Of a stretch of DNA of 64,000 nucleotides, positions 11,849-23,568 are shown one piece after another. Origin of the DNA: Bryoerythrophyllum caledonicum. Lineage: Eukaryota; Streptophyta; Bryopsida; Pottiales; Pottiaceae. The DNA is taken from assembly GCA_963971425.1 (NCBI GenBank), contig OZ020524.1, positions 21,443,022-21,507,021 on the forward strand, read 5' to 3'. The notes beneath the pieces are model-generated. The model did not search any database and was not told where the DNA came from. It worked only from the letters and a program-made list of their open reading frames with translations. Each line of letters opens with the position of its first letter. Position 1 is the stretch's first letter. The translations under genes were made by a program, and so were the position numbers.

Positions 11849-14021
11849 TTATAACTCGGAGAAGAAGAAAGAGTTCGGAGGACTTCACACCGCACCTCTG
11901 AACCCTCAAAAATCACAAACCGAAACTAAACGCGGCGCATCCCCGTCCATAAAGAATTGCGATCCCAAACCCTAAAAATCCTATCGACACAGAAACCAAA
12001 CCCTCGGCAACACACATGCAATTGCAGCTCAATTACACCACACAACCACGCCTTTCCCCTCAGGAGACGACTAAAATGAAGCTAAGAGTGCTCACCACTC
12101 AAACCCTGATCTCTCGCCACATCCATACCCTCTCTCAACAAGACAAAGAAGCATCCGATCGATAAACGGCAATTAGAGCTCGCAAGACCATGCCAAACAA
12201 GGTTGCCCCTCCCAAATCCTAAAACCTCGACTGATCTCGCTCAAGGTGATCCAATTGAAGCAAAGTTACATGTGTGAGCTTGGAGATAAGATTAGAGGGA
12301 CGTGGAACATACAGGAGGCTGTGACTTGGGGCTCAAGTCACCATCGTAATGGATTGAAACTTGGCCTCCGCTATTCGATGGTGGTTGCAGGAGAAGATGA
12401 GGAGGAAATGGAGGCGATGGCGATGGCGATGGCGATGGCGGAGAGGTTGCAATGGAGAGTGTGTTGGGACGTAACGACGAGGACGACGACGACGCCCGTG
12501 ACGCGGTGAAGGGGTGCCAGGTGCGCGCCTATACGCGAATTCAGACCCATCGCCGCGGAAGCATCTTTGTAACATGACCCAAACATGGGCGTTTAGGATT
12601 GAAAAAAAAGTTTTAAAAAAAGTTTACATTAGAGAGTATGTTACGTAATAAGTCTTAATTAAGATCCTCCGGTTAAAACTGGAAATATAAAGTTTTTGTT
12701 TCCTTCCTTGCTCATTGCACTAGAATCAACAATTTTGTCAGATTTATAGGGTTAAAATTTAATATTTTAATTAGATTTGAATGACTTCACAAATGCCTCT
12801 ACTTTGTCCGACTAAGCTTAAATTTATTCATTTCTATTTATGGCTTCTTATTTTAAACTTAAAATAATCATAAAAAAGAGATGATTTCAAAAGAGAATGA
12901 TAATCACAAGAGTTAGTTAATTGTGTTTAAGTTTCTTTTTCTTTTTTGTTTGCTTTTGAGTAGACTAATGACGATCCTTAACATAAGGATCTGGAACGAG
13001 TGCTAAGGCAAACTTCGATTTACTGTAGATCTTTCAGGAGGAGGATTCTTGAGTAAGGTTAGAACCAAACTGGAAGAGACTAACTCAATGCAAATGAACC
13101 AGGTGACCATCAAAAAGGAAGAAATAAATAGATGCGTCTCAGCAAAGAAATGTGCCACAACTGGTGAAACTCCAAAATAGCATTCAAGGCTCTAGAAATG
13201 TTTAGATAGTTATGGTTCTAAATACCCATAAAAAGAGAAATGATAGAAACTGCGTGAAGAAGGAACCAACTTTACATGAAAACATGTCGGCGCAAAAACC
13301 TGTTCCGAACATCCCACTTCATTTTTATTGAAAATAATGAACAGTCTACAGTCCCGTTGTCAGAGGGTCGAGATAATAATGATAATAAATAATGCAATTA
13401 TAGTGCAAAATTTCACAAAATACATTCAAGGCAAAAACCTCCCTTGAAGTTGGAAGGGTGTTGTTGAAGCAATGCATCATTGACAGGCCCACACTAACCA
13501 GAAAACTGTCGCAGATGAACGTACGTTCCAAAGCCAGCACCTCATGTCTCCACACTGAGAAGCAGCAGCAGAACAACAAAACGAGTAAACTCAACCATTA
13601 GAGATGCTGTCAAGAGAACATGCAATTCTAGAGAAGGTGAAAGTAGAGAGATTGAGTGAGTATTTACCAGCTGTATGTCCTCTGTTGAGAGAATCGTCGC
13701 TCTGGCCCTTTGTGCATCAAAACTAACTTGAGCACGCAACACTGGATGCATGCCGACGGCTTTAAACAGATTCTACTGCTACCAGTTATTCACTATTAGA
13801 ACAAACCAAAAACCTCGACGTGAGGAACTCTCTCCACGAGGGTAGATGCCAATGGGCAAAACTCGCCCGCCGGTAAGGAAAACAGCCGAAGAATGGTCAG
13901 CACCTCCATACGATTGAGTGTCCTCGTCAACCTTATATCCTCTGTCTAGCATGTAAGCATGCTGAGACTTGCTGTTTCCAGTGCCATAGCTCCCAAGCAG
14001 TAAATAGACGTGACGTGCACC
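11849..14021. other. Intergenic: SKIP22-like promoter and COG4 3' region
   Basis: 11849-12245 holds the leader and promoter of the minus-strand F-box gene. A (GGCGAT)n tract of about 4.7 units lies at 12413-12440. 12600-13350 is AT-rich with nothing recognisable. 13350-14021 is downstream of the COG4 stop and probably includes its 3' UTR; a CAGCTG|GTAAATAC donor-like site on the minus strand near 13669 may mark a 3' UTR intron. Confidence 0.4.
12413..12440. repeat. (GGCGAT)n hexanucleotide microsatellite
   Basis: Four-plus perfect GGCGAT units upstream of the F-box gene. Being a multiple of three, it keeps spurious ORFs open on both strands (MAMAMA on plus, HRHRHR on minus). Confidence 0.9.
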
Positions 14022-17000
14022 TTATTCACTTCCATGTGAACGGAAAGACGAGACTGATTGCGCAGTGATTGATGCGGTCGGACTAGTGACTTGTTGATTC
14101 CAGCCTTCCAGAAGCCTACGTACTGCTTCCTGGGCTGCACTTAAGAACCATTCATCTTCTTGCAACACACTGCGATGCAAACAAGGAATGAGATTTCAGA
14201 GCCATTCCCGGCAGGGAATTTATCGTCATAAACAAAGTTTCGTGAAGACATAGAAGAACCACAAGTTCTACAATTTGAAAACTGACCTGTGGGGGTCGCC
14301 GCCTGTGGCGGCAAAAGCAGTGACAGCACGAGCTGTGACATCGTTTACCACTTGACGCATGTGTCTTGACGAGAAGCGGCCATTTATTGCAACCTGGATA
14401 ACAAACTGCATATCCAAAACAAACTGGACCCACAAAATAGTTTCAATGATTAAATGCACATTAAAAGACACGGTCATACAGGAGCTGTACATATTATCCT
14501 TCTTTTGGAGCAACATCACTAATACTCCTCCTGAGAGCCAGGACTAATTTCTGGTTTCTAATTTCTAGTAGTTATTGTCATCGATGAATATTTCAATCCA
14601 GCTAACTAACGGAAGAAAGATACAGAGAAGAGATGTATTCATTCAGGTATGTCTTGTTAAAGATCGAGAAGTGCGTGGAGGGTCTTACTTGCTGCAGACC
14701 GATAGGGCCTAGTCTACTTTCTCCATCTTCAATTGCATCCCAAAAGTCCTGATCTTCGGATAGCCAGATTACTAGGGTTTCAGTAAGTCGCATGAGCAAT
14801 ACAACCACCACTCTTTCCCTCCCTGTGAGCAAATCTGCAGTTGTTTGCTGAATGGAGGTCAGCTTGTGGAACAAAGCCTGCCAGTCCACAAGTTTAGATG
14901 GTAAGTTTCGGAAGACATACTGCGTACTTACTGAAAAACAAGCTAACTGAATTCAGACTGCAATAATTAATGAGAAAGACCTAATAACTGCAAGCACAGT
15001 AACAAAAAATGTGAACTTACAAAACCTACAACCGCAAAGAAAACGGAGAAAGACACAAACATGTTACGTAGGAAAGTAGCACAGATGCTATACTTACCTG
15101 AAAAATAGGAGACGGCATTGGATCTTGAAGCCAGACGGTAGGGTCTCCGCCATCATTGTCAAGTATCAAGTAGGTTTCTGGGCTGAGCTGAGACTCTGGA
15201 TCTTCAGAATAGTATATCAATTCAAGAACATGCTGTCTACAAAGATGATCTCTAAGTCTGTCAACTCCTCGCTGCAACCTTCGCCGCCAATCTTTAAGCT
15301 CCGGTAGACGATTTGCAATGGTTCCAAACTGAGTTCTCTCTGCATTCCAATTCGAACAACTGTTATCAGAAGGCTACACCTATCTTGTGAAGATCTCATC
15401 ATCGATACACAGGGACTTTCCAAGCGTTTAATGATTCGAATGTAGAAGCCAAACTCGTATTTACCTTGCTCCCGGTCACGCCCACGACGGGTTGCTGACC
15501 GCAAGTCATCCCTGCTCATCGATGTCTGCATACCCCCCGGAACTAACTTCGAGGCAGCTCGGGGCAGAAGTTCATCTGCAAGTGCAGACGCGTTTCCAAG
15601 AAGTGCAAGTTGTTGACTCTCACTTACTGCAGCCCGAACCTGCAACAGCCAGCCGGATTGGAAATATTAAACAAGACCCTCGTAGCGACAACTAATAGTT
15701 GTCCAGAAATCTCAGGACTATTAGTCCTTGATAGATACGATCTGAAAAGCTTCCTACAAATCTGAGCCAATCACACTCCTCTCAGCGCTGCCCGATTACA
15801 GGCATTGCAGATGGAATTTTCTGCAGAGTATACTAGGATACACTAAACAATCGAAAGTAGGCACTCATGTGAGGCTCCGTTAGGAATTAAGCATAATAGA
15901 ACCAGAATTATCAGCTTCCAATATTCCTACCTTCCGATCATCCCCACTCTCTGCCCCGCCTTCCTCGTCCTCACCACCAGGATTGGGAACAGCTTTGATA
16001 AGCATGTCAATGTATTGATCGAAAAGCATAGAGAGACCATCTAATGTAGGACCCCCTAACTGCATGCTTATTAGAGGGGCGACGTCCTCTAAAAAGTCCT
16101 GCAACAAATTAAACTCATAAGTTTAGATTGAAGGAAATAAACGGTCAGCCTTATAAACTCAGAAGTAAGAGTAACTAAACGTTTAACGACAACAGCATTC
16201 CGATTAATTAAGCATCACACGGCCAAATAAAAAGCATGGACCATCAAGTAAACACATGGTGAAACACTTTTCAATTGACAAATATTCACGGACCACAAAA
16301 CCCTCGTTTGCAACAGTGAACCGGTCATGACAAACCTGCACCATAAAGTTGAACCGATGTGCACTGCTGGACAGCTTTACGTAAGGACCATGTCCAGCAC
16401 CATAAGAAGACCTGCCATATGATCCGCGTAATAATGCACCCGGAGGACTCAGCACCCAATCATCCGCTGCTGCTAAAGCAGCCACACTCTCTTCAATTCT
16501 GGTCAAATTTGCTTCCAAAGCTTGCTCGACACTTGGCCTTACGAGCTTAGAAAGGACTGGACAAAGAGCTAATCCTTGATCTTCAAGTAACTGACAGTGG
16601 CCGAGAGCAATCTGCACACATTCAGCAGCTGCTCGTAGACCTCCAGCAGCGGCTGAGGAGGACAGGACGTGCCGTTTTACTAAGGATGCAAAAAGTTCGG
16701 TTTCTGAACGAGCCCACAACACTAGCTCCGAGGCATAAGCAGGTTCTTCTCCAAACACTGCCACTGAATCTCTAGATGCCTGCGCAAAGAATACCATCAG
16801 CGACATTGCAGTAAGATAAATGACGTCACTTTCCATTCACATTTACAATGTAGATCAATTACATGCAAAAATCATGATCAGCATACCAGACACACTGCCC
16901 TAAATGAGACCTATAATCTGCCAACCCTGATTGCATGATTAATCCGTGTACAAATTCTGCTTCATCAGATTATGTCTCATCTGAAAAGACAAAATATACC

Positions 17001-18295
17001 TGGGCGATTGCGGAGAAAACTAGCTGAGAAAGGGCAGCGGTGTAAGCTCCACCATACGATGTACCACTCGGGCGAAGTCCTCTAATATTGTGCTGGAGCC
17101 TCTCGTGATGAGAATGCAACAGAAGTGTATGTGCTCGAGTTCCATCACCCAACTTATCTAACGCAGCAATAGCAGCTCGCAGCTCTGAACCTCTAAAAAA
17201 AGGTTGTTGAATTGCTTCGGCGAGTTGCTCGGCTAACCTAGCTCTCCTCTCAGACAATGCTACCTGCAAGTTTGAAGCTGCAGCAGTATTCATTCTACCC
17301 TCATAACCTGTTGGCTGGAATCCTTCTGCAACCAATGTATCCCCTTCTTCTAAGGCCAGCAGAGATTGATCCACCTTCTTCTCAGCTAGCAGGACATCTA
17401 GAATATCAGGCAGGGCGTCGGCTCGTCTTTCCAAATGAGAGGGTTCCTGTTCATGCTGAGGAAGATCTTTTCTCTCTGTGTCATCCTCAGCCGTACCACT
17501 TGCAGTTTTGGAAGCACCACTTTCTGCCAAGCTACGAACAAGTGCTGCCTGAGACGTTAGGAGATTTCGCATGGCAACTAGCTCGCCCTCCAGATCAGAT
17601 ATTTCACGGGAGGTCCTGTCGCATCCGAGAAACATGGTGAGGAGGCAGGAGAAAATAGATCAACGATCATCTCAGATTGGAGAAATAAATTGATGTCACA
17701 CAAATTTATTGAAAGAAAATTGGTGATCGCTAGCACGAAATTTGGAAGAAACTCTAAACAATGATGGAAAGTGCCACCACAACCGTACTGAATGAGAGTG
17801 AGCATCGACCTAAAGATGCAAGGAAGATAAAGTAAGATATTGCACCTTATAAAAGCAGCATAATTAGCATAAACGCTCTTACGCATTTCCTCCGCAGATG
17901 ATTTCTTCAAATCTAGTAGATCATCGCACAATTTACGTATACCCTGTTAACAGGAAAAAGACACACTCAGCAGCCGCACCGCATTTTCAACTCGTTCAAA
18001 ATCTTCAGCTCTGATTCTAACGTCAGCTTCTGTAACACATTGTCACATTACGGTTCAAAGGCGCGGTTTCGGATCCAGAGCCAACCTTTTCACTCATAGA
18101 TTGGCACTTATATTGAACGTAACCCTGGGCATCAAAATCCTCCTTCTCGAATTCAGATATTTCATTCCGCAAGTAATTGACGTAACCATTACTAACAGGC
18201 GCTCCATTCACAACGCCATTGCTTCCAGCTGATTGAGCCACGCTCGGCGGCGCGCCAACGCCCCGATGCCGAACGGACGGCTTCACGGAGCCCAT
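14022..18295 (-). CDS. COG4: Conserved oligomeric Golgi complex subunit 4
   Basis: COG4 belongs to lobe A of the COG tethering complex, a cytosolic complex on Golgi membranes that captures retrograde vesicles. Ten exons: 18295-18086, 17943-17846, 17615-17000, 16779-16336, 16098-15931, 15639-15465, 15339-15098, 14877-14689, 14423-14287, 14169-14022. All junctions are GT-AG, and the chain closes to 808 residues. Recognisable family blocks are KKSSAEEMRKSVYANYAAFI, ISDLEGEL, AIAALDKLGDGTRAHTLLL, RPSGTSYGGAYTAALSQLVF, SSAAAGGLRAAAECVQIALG, the E6-E8 region with LADELLPRA and LLMRLTET, and a C-terminus ending SPTASITAQSVSSFRSHGSE like plant orthologues. It is slightly longer than the roughly 740-residue Arabidopsis protein, mainly from an N-terminal extension. 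The start is the first Met of the open first exon. Confidence 0.96.
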
Positions 18296-18761
18296 TGCTT
18301 CAGCCGGAGATCACGCACTCCACTTCCCGGTCCAATCTGCCAAAACGCAGACCATGAGCTGAAAGCACAACAAGACGAGATCCTCCTACTCCGCCTCCTG
18401 AAAACTCCTATCCGGCTCCCGAAATTCCAATCTCCACCTCTCAAGCCCGGATCGACCTAACCTAGGTTAACCTCAAACCACAAAACTTCCGTCACCAGCT
18501 CCGAATCGCTGGCAGCATTGCAAAGCTCTCGAACTCTCAAAGCCGCGCCATCCAGCACAAAATGCCACAACACATAGGAAACCCCGACTCCACAGACCTG
18601 AAATACCCTGCGTCACCGGAACCGCGCCATCAATCTCTCGCAAACACCACCACCTGCAATCCAGCCCTCTCACTCGAACCCCAGCCTGCAATTCCGCCTC
18701 ATGAAAACCTCCACACCAAAACGCAATCCGCCAAATCGCGCGATCCGCCAGAAAATTCCCG

Positions 18762-18838
18762 CACTCACTCACTCACTCTCTCTCTCTCTCTCACTCACTC
18801 ACTCACTCACTCACTCCCTCCCTCCCTCCCTCTCTCTG
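18762..18838. repeat. (CACT)/(CT)/(CCCT) microsatellite in the COG4 5' region
   Basis: Runs of ACTC, then TC, then ACTC, then CCTC. The tract lies about 470 bases upstream of the COG4 start codon and reads as GA-rich on the gene's sense strand, so it may belong to the leader or core promoter. Similar CT/GA tracts lie upstream of the ARID4-like and enoyl-ACP reductase genes. Confidence 0.85.
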
Positions 18839-20384
18839 CCCGCTCACAGAACCTCAAAATCCTCCACCATGCACCCGCTCCTCCTGCTCAAATCCTGCGC
18901 CGTAAAGCTCCAAAAAACAGCCACAGCCAGACCAAAGACAGTACGCACGCTCTCGGAGCGCGCACTGACGCTGAGAGGACGGGATCGGCACCGGCGTCAA
19001 AGGCTGGATGCCATAGCTCGCTAGACAAACAACAAATGAGCTGCATCGCTTTCGCCATATGAGCAATTTCACAATGATCCGACGATAGCACCAAGAACCG
19101 TCATGCCATCCTAGATTCTAAGTTCAATCATGTTATCACTCGTTAGATATTAATGGTTTTGGGGGCTGTGTAACGGGTTTGGGATGCTGACGAGTCACGG
19201 GCTCCGCGCTAACCTGATGACTGTTAGCTTGTTCCCTGATTTGGATGGATGAATATGGGCATGAGTGGATGAAATTTATTGCGGATGTAAGTTAGGCTCT
19301 GTTGTAATTTGTACGTATAGGTGTTGAAATGTGTACGGTTGAATTTGACGAATTGGTGGGAGGACCATCATGAGAGGGGATGGCATCATTGTTTCTTAGT
19401 GAAAAGTGGTCATTTTTTCAATATTAATCCTTTAACCGCTATATTCTAAGGGTCCCCTTGGAAGACTATCATATCCAAGGGTCGGATTTGGCACTCTTGT
19501 GGTGAATAATTATTTGTTTCTAAAATAGAATATTCTTCAAATCCGTTTTTTCATTTTGTTAAAACATTGAAGTTTTTGAAGAAGATTTTCCAAAAAAATT
19601 GGTAGCTATTTTCAGAAATATTTTTAGCGGAATCCGACCCTTGAGTAAGGTATGAGAGTCCCCTTGGACAAGAGGCTCATAGGTGGTCACTTATGGGGTA
19701 ATTTGCAGATTGGTGGACCATTACTTCATCTTTGTTTGCTCTGTAGCCTAATTTAAGTTCCTTGGATTTATGTGCTTCCAACGAATGCAATGAGGATGTG
19801 CGCCAAAGTTTGATGGATGAACTGTACTAATGTTTGTAATGAAAAAAAATTGCGTACTTCATGATTTCTTCTATCTTCAAATTGAAAAGAAAAATAATGT
19901 GAGTTTGAATAAACTCGAGTATTAAATTCATGATTATTAGAAACATATTCTTAACTCAATAATAAAATTTATATTGCAAAGTGGGACTCTATATTAAGAA
20001 AATCATTGTAAAATACAATAAAAATATTGAATTTAAAAAATGTTACTTTAGAGATTGGTGAGTTAAAAAATGTGTATGAGCTAATTAATATTTCTAGATG
20101 CCCAGTTATTAACCCAAGCAAAACTTAACAGGATTCAAAACCAGGCAAACCTTAACAGGATTCAAAGGTGTTCATTATTCGTGGTAAATGCATTGTACTT
20201 TTGGTTGTTCACCATCTGATTACATACAATAATACTAGATTTTTCTGTTCATACACCAGATATGCATGATGACAATTGATTAATTTCACAAGGAATATTC
20301 CAAGCTATAAAGAGTGATAGATGGTATTGTAACCGTATCGTAACTGAGGGTTGGATCCGAACATTTTATTTCTTGAAATATTCT
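18839..20384. other. Intergenic DNA upstream of COG4, with a foldback element
   Basis: 18839-19100 is GC-rich promoter-proximal sequence of COG4. Beyond that it is AT-rich with no supported gene apart from the foldback at 19452-19668. Confidence 0.4.
19452..19668. repeat. Foldback (MITE-like) element flanked by 11-bp direct repeats
   Basis: A perfect 13-bp inverted pair, CAAGGGTCGGATT at 19476-19488 and AATCCGACCCTTG at 19631-19643, with weaker pairing outside it. An 11-bp direct repeat GTCCCCTTGGA lies at 19452-19462 and 19658-19668. The repeats may be a target-site duplication or part of the termini. Confidence 0.45.
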
Positions 20385-20860
20385 ACATGTATAGTGTCGT
20401 ATTTGAACATAATAAGGTTTAAATATTGAATTGACCTTCAAATGAAAGATATTGGTTGAAGAATCTGCAATCCAAAGGTATAAGTCTTGTTCAAATTTAA
20501 TACAATTTTGAATTCTATAGAGTAAAACATTTGTCTGTATACACAATTCTTGAGTGATGTTGAAGGGTTAGAGGTGTGAGAAGCCAAACTTGGGTTTCAA
20601 CATGATTTACAAGTTATAAGAATTGATGTACACAAAAGTTACAAGAATTGATGTACACAAAAGTTATAAGCCTGTAAGTTATAAGAATTGATGTACACAA
20701 AAGTTACAAAAGTTACAAAAGTTTGTATTCGTGTTGAGTCCGGTTCTATAACACATGTTTGAGAAGTTGCAAAATGGTCATGTATTCTACAATGTGCATG
20801 GTGTTGTATTTGAACATGATAATTAAATGACTTTCAATTGAAGATGGTAGTCGAAGAATT
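20385..20860 (-). repeat. Dispersed repeat family 2 copies plus a short tandem repeat
   Basis: 20385-20485 and 20785-20860 read, on the minus strand, like 392-495 (landmarks: GATTCTTCAA, ATCTTTCAT, ATGTTCAAATAC). Between them, at 20615-20725, the unit ATAAGAATTGATGTACACAA(AAGTT) occurs three times in tandem. Confidence 0.6.
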
Positions 20861-20935
20861 GTCATGACTATGTCCTAACAAAGGACGTCATTATGGTGGC
20901 GGTAGTTATTTTCCAACCGCTCAATTGCACCTTTG

Positions 20936-21620
20936 ATCCTTTAGTGCCCAAGAGACCCAAAATGGGACTCTAGAGGTGTTACAACTCAATTTTCATGAAA
21001 TCCATGAGGAGTTAGGTTGTGACATTTGAAGTTTATATTTGCGCACACATTACATAAACTCTCTCCAGAAATCAGATCATGATTTGGAGTTATAGAACTT
21101 ATGAGAATACAACACAAAATACACCAAATATCTTGAAATACAAGGAATACCATGCCGCATACTATGTTGTATTTCATACACATGCAAAATGATTTTGGTC
21201 TTCAATTTTTGATTAAAAAAATCCTTCAAGAGATTCATCATCGTTTTGTGATTTTTGATCTCTCTCATCGCATACAAAACTTCTATTTTAATTTGTATCA
21301 GTTTGGAACATTTTTGTATACAATCAAGTAGAAAGTAAAAAAAAATCAATAATCATGTACAAATGTTTTCTTGACATATGATATTGTTAATGCGAAGCTA
21401 CCAACCTCATGCACATGTGAACCTCTCTTATTCAAAGAACAAAAATTCTTGCAAGAATCTATTGATGGATATAATACTATACCCTCCGAAGTCCACAATT
21501 TTCATAACCAATATACAGTAGCTCTAATCACTATAATATATTCCATAAACCGTTGGATGTTGTGCAAATTTCCCCCAAAGTTTAGGTCACGGGTTGAGTT
21601 CAATTTAGTAAGGAAGATAT
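20936..21620 (+). repeat. Dispersed repeat family 1, copy B
   Basis: Colinear with copy C over about 685 bases, from CCTTTAGTGCCCAAGAGACC to the CCCAAAGTTTAGGTCA segment and GTTGAGTTCAATTTAGTAAG. All three copies share the same orientation. No coding capacity or clear inverted termini. Confidence 0.8.
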
Positions 21621-23568
21621 GCTCTGTAACATGAGCACTACATTGAGTGGCTTTAAAAGAGTTTAAGATTCAGTTATGAGTCATAAGATAGAATGAAAGA
21701 TTTTTAAATTTTATAAATTCCATCATTCACAATAAAATTATTAAAAAAACACATCACACCGAATCCTTGTTTCTCTACAAGAGAAGAATGATTTTCCGTA
21801 AACAAGCGTCACAAATTCCATGGCTTTCCTGAGGTTGGTGGAAAGTGGGCATCCACGTCAATTCCAAAATTAACAAAAAAAAATGCTACAACCTGCACTT
21901 GGAAGGAGCTAAGAAAGCTATGCAAGCACATACTATGTGGCCATACTATGCAATATCCGAGATATATCGAGATGACACCTTGTAATATCCATGATATACA
22001 TAGGTGATACCCATGGATATCATCTCAAATGATGGCTAAATACGGATGATGCTCGTGAGCTAAGTTTCATTAATTTTTTCAAATTTCCACAGTGTATGCG
22101 TAGCAGCCCACTTTTCCATGTAGCTTTTCAGCTAATTTAGCCTTTTCAGGAATCCCTGCTCAAGGGGAGTACTGTACCTTGTCTTAGCATAAAAAAATAA
22201 AAACAAAGGTATGTCCCCAACAGTGGCAGTACAGTACAGTGTCAAGTGACACATGAAAATACACAAGAGGGAGCTCAGCCCCCAAGATTCGAAACGTGGC
22301 CACGGAAATAGAACCCCTCCTCAAAGCTCCGCGGAAAAAGAAACGCACCCGATTAAAAAACGCGCGGTGACCAGGCCCGACACAGCAACCCCACGACGTC
22401 TGGCGGCACGGATGACGTGGCACCCAATCAGCCGACTCCGTCAGTGTGAACAGGCGACCCGCCTGCTGACGTGGCAAATCGAACAAGCGACGTCGCCCGT
22501 GTGAACAGGACCCCGGCGTCGTCGAGAAAGGGACGAGCGAGAATCGAGACGATCACTTCCTCTAGACGATTATGTAACCAAAGGTTAGCAAACCTGGCAA
22601 TTGGGTCCCTCTTTTTCCACTCTTGTCGGTACACTCCGGAGTGTGAGACTGACCAGGCCACTGATTACTAGCACGCGGCTAAGTAGCCAGGTACGACGGT
22701 GCCAGGAATCCGGCAACAGTGGTAGTAATTACAGCAAGGGAGGGAGAGAGAGAGAGAGGGAGAGAGAGCGAGGGAGTGGCCGTTGAATGTAGCGACCAGG
22801 GCGCCAGGATGATGACCTGGGAAGATTCATCATCAAGGGTGGGAGTGGGGTGGGAGAGCAGTAGCAGAGGGACTCGGGGGAGAAGATGCCGTCGTCCGAA
22901 GCGCAAGGATGATGAGGGCCCGGTTATGAAGTTTATAATAATTATACCAGCGGGACATACATGCCGCAAAAGATGTGGCCACGCTCGGATTATTTGGCGA
23001 GCGCATGCTATTAGAATCTATCTGGGAAAAAGGGTGCTGGCTGGTTGGGTGGATCTATGATAGTGAACATTTGATGGCGAACGTTATAAATGGTCAGCGC
23101 GGGCGCCCCATCCCACGCCTGAGCTGCAGATCAGGGCCTGGCAGAGAGATAGGGCTTCTCCCTCTTTAACTCGCGCCAGTGTATCTTATGTACCGGATTC
23201 ATGGGCCCTTCCTATTATTGTTGTCGTTGCTGCCCTAGCCAGGACGTCGGGGGTTTCGCTGGGCTATGGAGGCGTGGCGCGGGTGGGATTGAAGGGCTGG
23301 CCGTGCGCCAGGAATTGTTGGGGGGCAGGGAATTTCAGGCGCCCGGGGTTTTTGCCTTTTCGATCGTCTTGAATTTTACTTTTCGTGGGGCGGAGGAGCA
23401 GCGAATTAGGGCGTGACGATCGGCATTGTGGACCAGGTTTTTGGGTTGATGCCGCGGCGAGGAGGAGAGGTTGGATTTCTAGGTTTGCGGCTTCATGATG
23501 GTGGAGGGGCTGTCTTAGTTTTGTGGGTTGTGGGTTGGTGAGGTTTAGAATCATCGGGGTACTACAAG
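21621..23568. other. Intergenic DNA, promoter and leader of the ARID4-like gene
   Basis: AT-rich to about 22230, then GC-rich towards the gene. A GA microsatellite lies at 22734-22777. No independent gene is supported; the overlapping short ORFs here are low-complexity or compositional. Confidence 0.45.
22734..22777. repeat. GA-rich microsatellite upstream of the ARID4-like gene
   Basis: GGGAGGGAGAGAGAGAG-type tract. It could bind plant GAGA-binding (BBR/BPC) factors; that role is an inference from sequence type only. Confidence 0.8.

Noticed and set aside
12246..12509. Plus-strand ORF with MAMAMA
   Set aside because: Driven by the GGCGAT microsatellite; no domain and it lies in the promoter region of the minus-strand F-box gene.
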